From: Tsukamurella sp040611135
GTDB taxonomy: Bacteria > Actinomycetota > Actinomycetes > Mycobacteriales > Mycobacteriaceae
Reading direction: 5' to 3'
NCBI RefSeq assembly: GCF_040611135.1
Contig: NZ_JBEXNL010000003.1
Coordinates: 124,001 to 188,000 of the forward strand
DNA length: 64,000 nt
Below, in pieces: positions 59,931-64,000 of this stretch; within the stretch, counting starts at the first letter, position 1; each line of letters starts with the position of its first letter. Under the pieces are notes generated by a model, which made no database searches, was not told where the DNA came from, and saw nothing but the letters and a program-made list of their open reading frames with translations. The position numbers and the translations under genes were made by a program.

Positions 59931-61091
59931 TCAGGTGAGCGACACCACGGCCACGCTCTTGTCGGTCGATCTCGTCACGTAGAGCGTCCGGCCGTCCGGC
60001 GAGACTTGCAAGCCCGACGGTGCGCCGTCCACCGCGAGCGTGCCGGCGATCCGGCGCGCCGCGATATCGATCGAGATGAGCGCGTCCCCCTGGGTTGAGA
60101 CGTACGCGGTCCCGCCGTCGGGTGAGACAGCTATATGGATGGGTCCCTTGGGGACCGGGATCGGTGTGATCATACGTCCGTCGTCGGGATCGATAATGGA
60201 GACCGTGTTCTGGTAGACGTTCGCGACGAGGAGCTCGTCGCCACGCGGCGTGATCGCGATCGCGGATGCGTTGGGACCGGCCGGGAGGGAGCGCGTCACG
60301 CGCCGCGTGGGGACGTCGATGATCGCGATCGTGCTGGCGCTCTCCCAGGTCTGGACGTACAGGGTCCGTCCGTCGGGTGATTGCGCAAGGGTGTCCGGGC
60401 TGCCACTGATGGCGATCCGGTCCAGAATCCGGCGGGTGGAGAGGTCGATGATCGCGACCCGATCATCGACGGTCTCCAGAACGAACAGCAGTTTCCCATC
60501 CGCGGAGAGGGCGAGCGCTCCGGGCTTGGCGCCCACGGAGATCCGGTCGACCACGGCTCCGCGGCGTGGATCGACCACGGATACGTGGCTGCCCCCGTAA
60601 CTGGGCAGATACGCGAGACCCGATGAATCGTCGAATACCACGTCGGACTGGTAGTCGCCGGGAACCGCCACCGTGCGTAGGGACTGCAACCGTGCCGGGT
60701 CGATCACCGAGAGCGTGGCGGCGGTGTTGTTCGCGACGAGCAGGAGCGATCCGTCTCGGGACAGTGCCAGTGACGTCGGATTCAGCTCAACGGGAACGGT
60801 TCCGGTGAGTGTCATGGTGCCGCGCACCGCTGGATGGTCGCCGGTGTCGGGTGACGTGGCGCGTACCGCGAACCAGGCCACCGCGGCGGCCATCACCACA
60901 ACGACCACCGCGACGATCGAGACCGCTCGGAGACGGCTCCGGGGTGACGAGGCCGGATGGGAAAGGTGGTCGTCGATCCACAGCGGCCAGTCCTGCGGGA
61001 CCGGCGGCCATTCCGGGTCGGGCTGCCACCCGGGAGCCGGTTCCCATCCTGCGGGGACGGGCGGCCAGTTCGGCGGCGGGTTGAAGCGCAT
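59931..61091 (-). CDS. Membrane-anchored YVTN beta-propeller protein
   Basis: The 386-residue protein begins with a Pro/Trp-rich segment (FNPPPNWPPVPAGWEPAPGW, then PDPEWPPVPQDWPLW) typical of actinobacterial envelope proteins. One membrane segment follows (about 57-76), and then six or seven YVTN-type blades, each with a motif like SPDGRTLYV or ADGKLLFVLE. The propeller would lie outside the membrane and probably bind a protein or glycan partner. The ATG at 61091 is chosen because the Pro/Trp motif normally starts right after Met-Arg-Phe; an ATG at 61130 would add 13 residues. It has no clear functional neighbour. Confidence 0.85.
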   Translation of the reverse strand: MRFNPPPNWPPVPAGWEPAPGWQPDPEWPPVPQDWPLWIDDHLSHPASSPRSRLRAVSIVAVVVVVMAAAVAWFAVRATSPDTGDHPAVRGTMTLTGTVPVELNPTSLALSRDGSLLLVANNTAATLSVIDPARLQSLRTVAVPGDYQSDVVFDDSSGLAYLPSYGGSHVSVVDPRRGAVVDRISVGAKPGALALSADGKLLFVLETVDDRVAIIDLSTRRILDRIAISGSPDTLAQSPDGRTLYVQTWESASTIAIIDVPTRRVTRSLPAGPNASAIAITPRGDELLVANVYQNTVSIIDPDDGRMITPIPVPKGPIHIAVSPDGGTAYVSTQGDALISIDIAARRIAGTLAVDGAPSGLQVSPDGRTLYVTRSTDKSVAVVSLT

Positions 61092-61182
61092 GCGCGGAGC
61101 GTATTCGGCGAACGGGGTGATGGCCATCATCCGTTCGGACGATTTCCCGGAGACCCGCGGCGCACCGTCGAACCGGGAAACA

Positions 61183-61219
61183 AGAGGTCCGGTACCACCA
61201 GTGGCGGTACCGGACCTCT
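61183..61219 (-). terminator. Rho-independent-type terminator after fadB
   Basis: AGAGGTCCGGTACC (61183-61196) pairs perfectly with GGTACCGGACCTCT (61206-61219) around a 9-nt loop. On the minus strand the hairpin is followed by TGTTTCCC, the nearest to a T-tract in this window. It begins 26 bp after the fadB stop. Confidence 0.85.
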
Positions 61220-61244
61220 CAATAGCGTTGCGGCTCAGTGAGTC

Positions 61245-63416
61245 CTACTCGTAGGTCTCGCCGGCCTCGGCCTTGGCGACCAGGGAGGCGGGCGGGGTGA
61301 ACTGCTCGCCGTACTTGGTCAGCTCCCGCGCGCGAGCGACGAAGGCCTTGGGGCCCACGGTTCCGTCAGCGCCCTCGTAGCCGTTGATGAACTGCAGCAC
61401 GCCGCCGGTCCAGGCCGGGAAGCCGATACCGAAGATCGAGCCGATGTTGGCATCGGCGACGGAGTCCATGACGCCCTCGTCGAAGCAGCGCACGGTCTCG
61501 AGCGACTCGGCGAACAGCATCCGGTCGATCATGTCCTGCAACGGGATGTCCTGGCCCGCGGGCAGGAGATTCTTCAGGCCCGGCCACAGGCCGGTGCGCT
61601 TGCCGTCCACGTAGTCGTAGAAGCCGGCGCCGTCCTTGCGACCGGTGCGGCCCGCGTCGACCATCGCGTCGACCACGGCGTCGCTGCCGTGCACGGGCAG
61701 CGGCTTGCCGGCGGCCTCGGCGGCCGCACGGGTCTCCTTGCGGATCTTCTGCGGCAGCGTGAGCGTCAGCTCGTCCATCAGCTGCAGCGGCGCGGCCGGG
61801 TAGCCGGCCTGCTGGCCCGCCTGCTCGATGAGCACCGGGTTCACGCCCTCGCCGACGGCCGCGATGGCCTCGTTGACGAACGTGCCGATGACCCGCGAGG
61901 TGAAGAAGCCGCGCGAGTCGTTGACCACGATCGGGGTCTTCTTGATCTGCAGGGTGTAGTCGATCACCTTCGCCAGCACCGCGTCCGAGGTCTTGGCGCC
62001 GCGGATGATCTCGACCAGCGGCATCTTGTCGACGGGGGAGAAGAAGTGGATGCCGATGAAGTCCTCGGACCGCTTGACGCCCTCGGCGAGGATGGTGATC
62101 GGCAGGGTCGAGGTGTTGGAGCCCAGGATTGCGTCCGGCTCCACGATGTCCTCGATCTCCTGGAACACCTTGTGCTTGACCTCGACCGACTCGAAGGCGG
62201 CCTCGATCACCAGGTCCACGCCGGCGAAATCGGCGGCGTCGACGGTGGGCGTGATCCGCGCGAGCAGCTCCGCCGACTTCTCGGCGGTGGTGCGGCCCTT
62301 GGCGAGTGCCTTCTCCTCGAGCTTCTCGGAGTAGGCCTTGCCGCGCTTGGCGGCGTCCAGGTCGATGTCCTTGAGCACGACCTCGATGCCGGCCTTGGCG
62401 GAGACGTACGCGATGGCCGCACCCATCATGCCGGCGCCGATGACGCCGACCTTCTTGGCCTGGTACTTGTCGTAGCCCTCCGGTCGCGAGCCGCCGCCGT
62501 TGATGTGCTGCAGGTCGAAGAAGAACGCCTTGATCATGTTCTTCGAGACCTGGCCGGTGGCCAGCGAGACGAAGTAGCGGCCCTCGATCACCGAAGCGGT
62601 GTCGAAGTCGACCATCGCGCCCTCGACCGCGGCGGCCATGATGGCGCGCGGCGCGGGCATCGGGGCGCCCTTGAGCTGCTTGCGCAGGTTCGCGGGGAAC
62701 GCCGGGATGTTCGCCGCGATCGCGGGCGAGGACGGTGACCCGCCGGGGATCTTGTAGCCCTTGACGTCCCAGGGCTGCACGCCGCCCTCGGGATTGGCCT
62801 TGATCCACGCCTTCGCGGCGGGGATGAGCTCCTCGACGGTGCCCACGACCTCGTGCACGAGGCCGACCTGCTGGGCCTTGGCCGGCTTCATCCGCGGGCC
62901 CTGCAGCAGCACGCCCATCAGGGCACCCTGCAGGCCGAGCAGCCGTACGGTACGGACGATGCCGCCGCCGCCCGGGAGCAGGCCGAGGGTGACCTCGGGC
63001 AGGCCGATCTGCGAGCCGCGCGCGTCGGCGGCGATGCGGTGGTGCGTGGCCAGCGCGATCTCCAGGCCGCCGCCGAGGGCGGCGCCGTTGATCGCGGCGA
63101 CCACCGGCTTGCCGAGGGTCTCGAGGCGGCGCAGCTGCGCCTTCATCGACTCGACGTTGTCGGTGAGTTGCTGCGCGTCGGCCTTGGTGGCCTGGCGGAT
63201 CAGGCCCAGGTTGCCGCCGGCGAAGAAGGTCTTCTTCGCGGAGGTCAGCACGACGCCGGTGATGGAGTCCTTCTCGGCCTCCAGGCGGTCGATGGTGGCG
63301 CCCATCGACTCGCGGTACAGGTCGTTCATGGTGTTCGCGGAGCTGGTGGGGTCGTCCATCGTCAGGGTGACGATGCCGTCGGCGTCCTGCTCCCAGCGGA
63401 TCATGTTCTCAGCCAT
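61245..63416 (-). CDS. fadB: Fatty-acid oxidation complex alpha subunit (enoyl-CoA hydratase / 3-hydroxyacyl-CoA dehydrogenase)
   Basis: The 723-residue enzyme catalyses the second and third steps of beta-oxidation. The hydratase half has INGAALGGGLEIALATHHRI (about 111-130) and LPEVTLGLLPGGGG with its catalytic Glu. The dehydrogenase half starts with the NAD motif VGVIGAGMMGAAIAYVSAKA (about 323-342), and has the catalytic His in GIHFFSPVDKMPLVEIIRG. The length fits the actinobacterial FadB (Rv0860 type). The start ATG at 63416 lies 33 bp after the thiolase gene, so fadA-fadB is one operon, and a strong terminator ends it. It could also process the CoA thioesters made by the neighbouring ligase, though that link is only by proximity. 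Confidence 0.97.
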   Translation of the reverse strand: MAENMIRWEQDADGIVTLTMDDPTSSANTMNDLYRESMGATIDRLEAEKDSITGVVLTSAKKTFFAGGNLGLIRQATKADAQQLTDNVESMKAQLRRLETLGKPVVAAINGAALGGGLEIALATHHRIAADARGSQIGLPEVTLGLLPGGGGIVRTVRLLGLQGALMGVLLQGPRMKPAKAQQVGLVHEVVGTVEELIPAAKAWIKANPEGGVQPWDVKGYKIPGGSPSSPAIAANIPAFPANLRKQLKGAPMPAPRAIMAAAVEGAMVDFDTASVIEGRYFVSLATGQVSKNMIKAFFFDLQHINGGGSRPEGYDKYQAKKVGVIGAGMMGAAIAYVSAKAGIEVVLKDIDLDAAKRGKAYSEKLEEKALAKGRTTAEKSAELLARITPTVDAADFAGVDLVIEAAFESVEVKHKVFQEIEDIVEPDAILGSNTSTLPITILAEGVKRSEDFIGIHFFSPVDKMPLVEIIRGAKTSDAVLAKVIDYTLQIKKTPIVVNDSRGFFTSRVIGTFVNEAIAAVGEGVNPVLIEQAGQQAGYPAAPLQLMDELTLTLPQKIRKETRAAAEAAGKPLPVHGSDAVVDAMVDAGRTGRKDGAGFYDYVDGKRTGLWPGLKNLLPAGQDIPLQDMIDRMLFAESLETVRCFDEGVMDSVADANIGSIFGIGFPAWTGGVLQFINGYEGADGTVGPKAFVARARELTKYGEQFTPPASLVAKAEAGETYE

Positions 63417-63449
63417 GTCTATTGTTGTCTCCGTAGTCTTTCCGGCCGG

Positions 63450-64000
63450 TCAGAGGCGCTCGATGATGGTGGCGATGCCCATGCCGCCGCCGACGCACAG
63501 GGTCATCAGGCCGTAGCGGCCGCCGGTGCGCTCGAGGTTGTCGAGCACCGTCGAGACCAGCATCGCGCCGGTCGCGCCGAGGGGGTGGCCCAGCGCGATG
63601 GCGCCGCCGAGCGGGTTCACCTGCTCGCGCTCGAGCTTCATGTCCTTCATCCACCGCAGCACGACGGACGCGAAGGCCTCGTTGAGCTCCCAGTGGTCGA
63701 TCTGCTCCTTCGACAGGCCAGCCTTCGCGAGGACCTTCTCGGTGGCCGGCGTGGGGCCGGTGAGCATGATGGTGGGCTCCGAACCGGTCACGGCCGTGGC
63801 CACGATGCGGCCCCGCGGGGTCAGGCCGGCCTTCGTGCCGCCCGCCTCGTTGCCGATCAGCAGCAGGGCGGCACCGTCGACGATGCCCGAGCTGTTGCCG
63901 CCCGTGTGGACGTGATTGATCTTCGGGACGGTGTAGTACTTCTGCAGCGCGACGGCATCGAAGCCGCCCATCTCGCCGATGCCGTCGAAGGCGGGGCGGA
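63450..64000 (-). CDS. fadA: Acetyl-CoA acyltransferase (thiolase), 5' end outside window
   Basis: The visible C-terminal 183 residues are those of a thiolase. They include GGNSSGIVDGAALLLIGNEA, the NEAFA motif (in WELNEAFASVVLRWM), GGAIALGHPLGATGAML with the catalytic His, and LCVGGGMG with the second catalytic Cys. It cleaves 3-ketoacyl-CoA to acetyl-CoA and a shortened acyl-CoA. The reading frame runs off the right edge; an internal ATG at 63971 is not the start. It is the first gene of the fadA-fadB pair (Rv0859/Rv0860 order). Confidence 0.95.
   Translation of the reverse strand, partial: RPAFDGIGEMGGFDAVALQKYYTVPKINHVHTGGNSSGIVDGAALLLIGNEAGGTKAGLTPRGRIVATAVTGSEPTIMLTGPTPATEKVLAKAGLSKEQIDHWELNEAFASVVLRWMKDMKLEREQVNPLGGAIALGHPLGATGAMLVSTVLDNLERTGGRYGLMTLCVGGGMGIATIIERL

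Noticed and set aside
1..64000. CRISPR arrays, tRNA/rRNA genes, insertion sequences, prophage
   Set aside because: No spaced repeats, no tRNA-like cloverleaf flanks, no transposase or integrase motifs and no phage structural genes were seen on either strand.

Overview
The window is high-GC DNA from an actinobacterium of the order Mycobacteriales, most like Tsukamurella or a close relative (Gordonia, Rhodococcus). The evidence is the order of several genes, which follows the near-origin block of Mycobacterium tuberculosis Rv0037c to Rv0051: an MFS transporter, YqgE/AlgH, leuS, a MarR regulator, an LLM/F420-type oxidoreductase, ino1, a PadR regulator, a DUF5318 protein, a bifunctional penicillin-binding protein and a GT87 membrane glycosyltransferase. 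A DtxR/IdeR-type iron box, many GTG starts and an envelope protein with a Pro/Trp-rich N-terminus also fit. No rRNA, tRNA, CRISPR array or insertion sequence was seen.

Layout. 1-16.3 kb: mostly housekeeping and transport. It holds the MFS/YqgE pair, an iron-box-controlled pair of siderophore-binding lipoproteins, an SBF-type symporter with an SdpI-like protein, leuS, small enzymes, a MarR/MFS efflux pair with a palindromic operator, and an OPT transporter. 16.4-27.3 kb: a tellurium-resistance-type (Ter) locus. Nine genes on the minus strand run terD-terD-terC-coiled coil-C-C lyase-PRTase/TRSP-StiP/PELOTA-HAD-TerD fusion, most joined by 4-nt overlaps, and a tenth TerD-family gene diverges from them. 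27.3-34.8 kb: a likely inserted segment. Gene remnants are followed by a type VII-secretion-like mini-locus: a three-ATPase FtsK/EccC-like protein with a 30-residue N-terminal repeat, a coiled-coil/ParB-like protein, a small helical protein, a WXG100-like protein and a membrane protein. It ends at a DUF1542-like gene, and a decayed copy of that gene's 3' end lies on the other side of the mini-locus. 34.9-43.7 kb: the conserved padR-ino1 and DUF5318-ponA-GT87 units, then a second GT87 protein in the opposite direction whose 3' end overlaps the first by about 200 bp, and a lipoprotein. 43.8-56.5 kb: a catabolic cluster. Five genes have the order and sizes of acetophenone carboxylase (ApcA-E type), followed by a large MalT-like LuxR regulator and an acetoacetyl-CoA-synthetase-type ligase. 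56.5-64 kb: an aldehyde dehydrogenase, a nitronate monooxygenase, a crotonase, a beta-propeller protein and a fadB/fadA beta-oxidation pair.

How the parts may work together. The apc-like enzyme would carboxylate a ketone (acetone, butanone or an aryl ketone) to a beta-keto acid, the ligase would make its CoA thioester, and a thiolase would cleave it. The same 19-base near-palindrome lies upstream of both the carboxylase operon and the ligase gene, which makes it the best candidate site for the LuxR regulator. In the Ter locus, the TerD/TerC membrane-linked module is transcribed with the predicted PRTase/StiP/aldolase/HAD enzyme set, and the adjacent T7SS-like locus may be a functional partner. 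Across the whole window a 9-mer, CGACGGTGC, occurs 48 times by hand count, far above what base composition predicts. It may be a genome-wide signature element.
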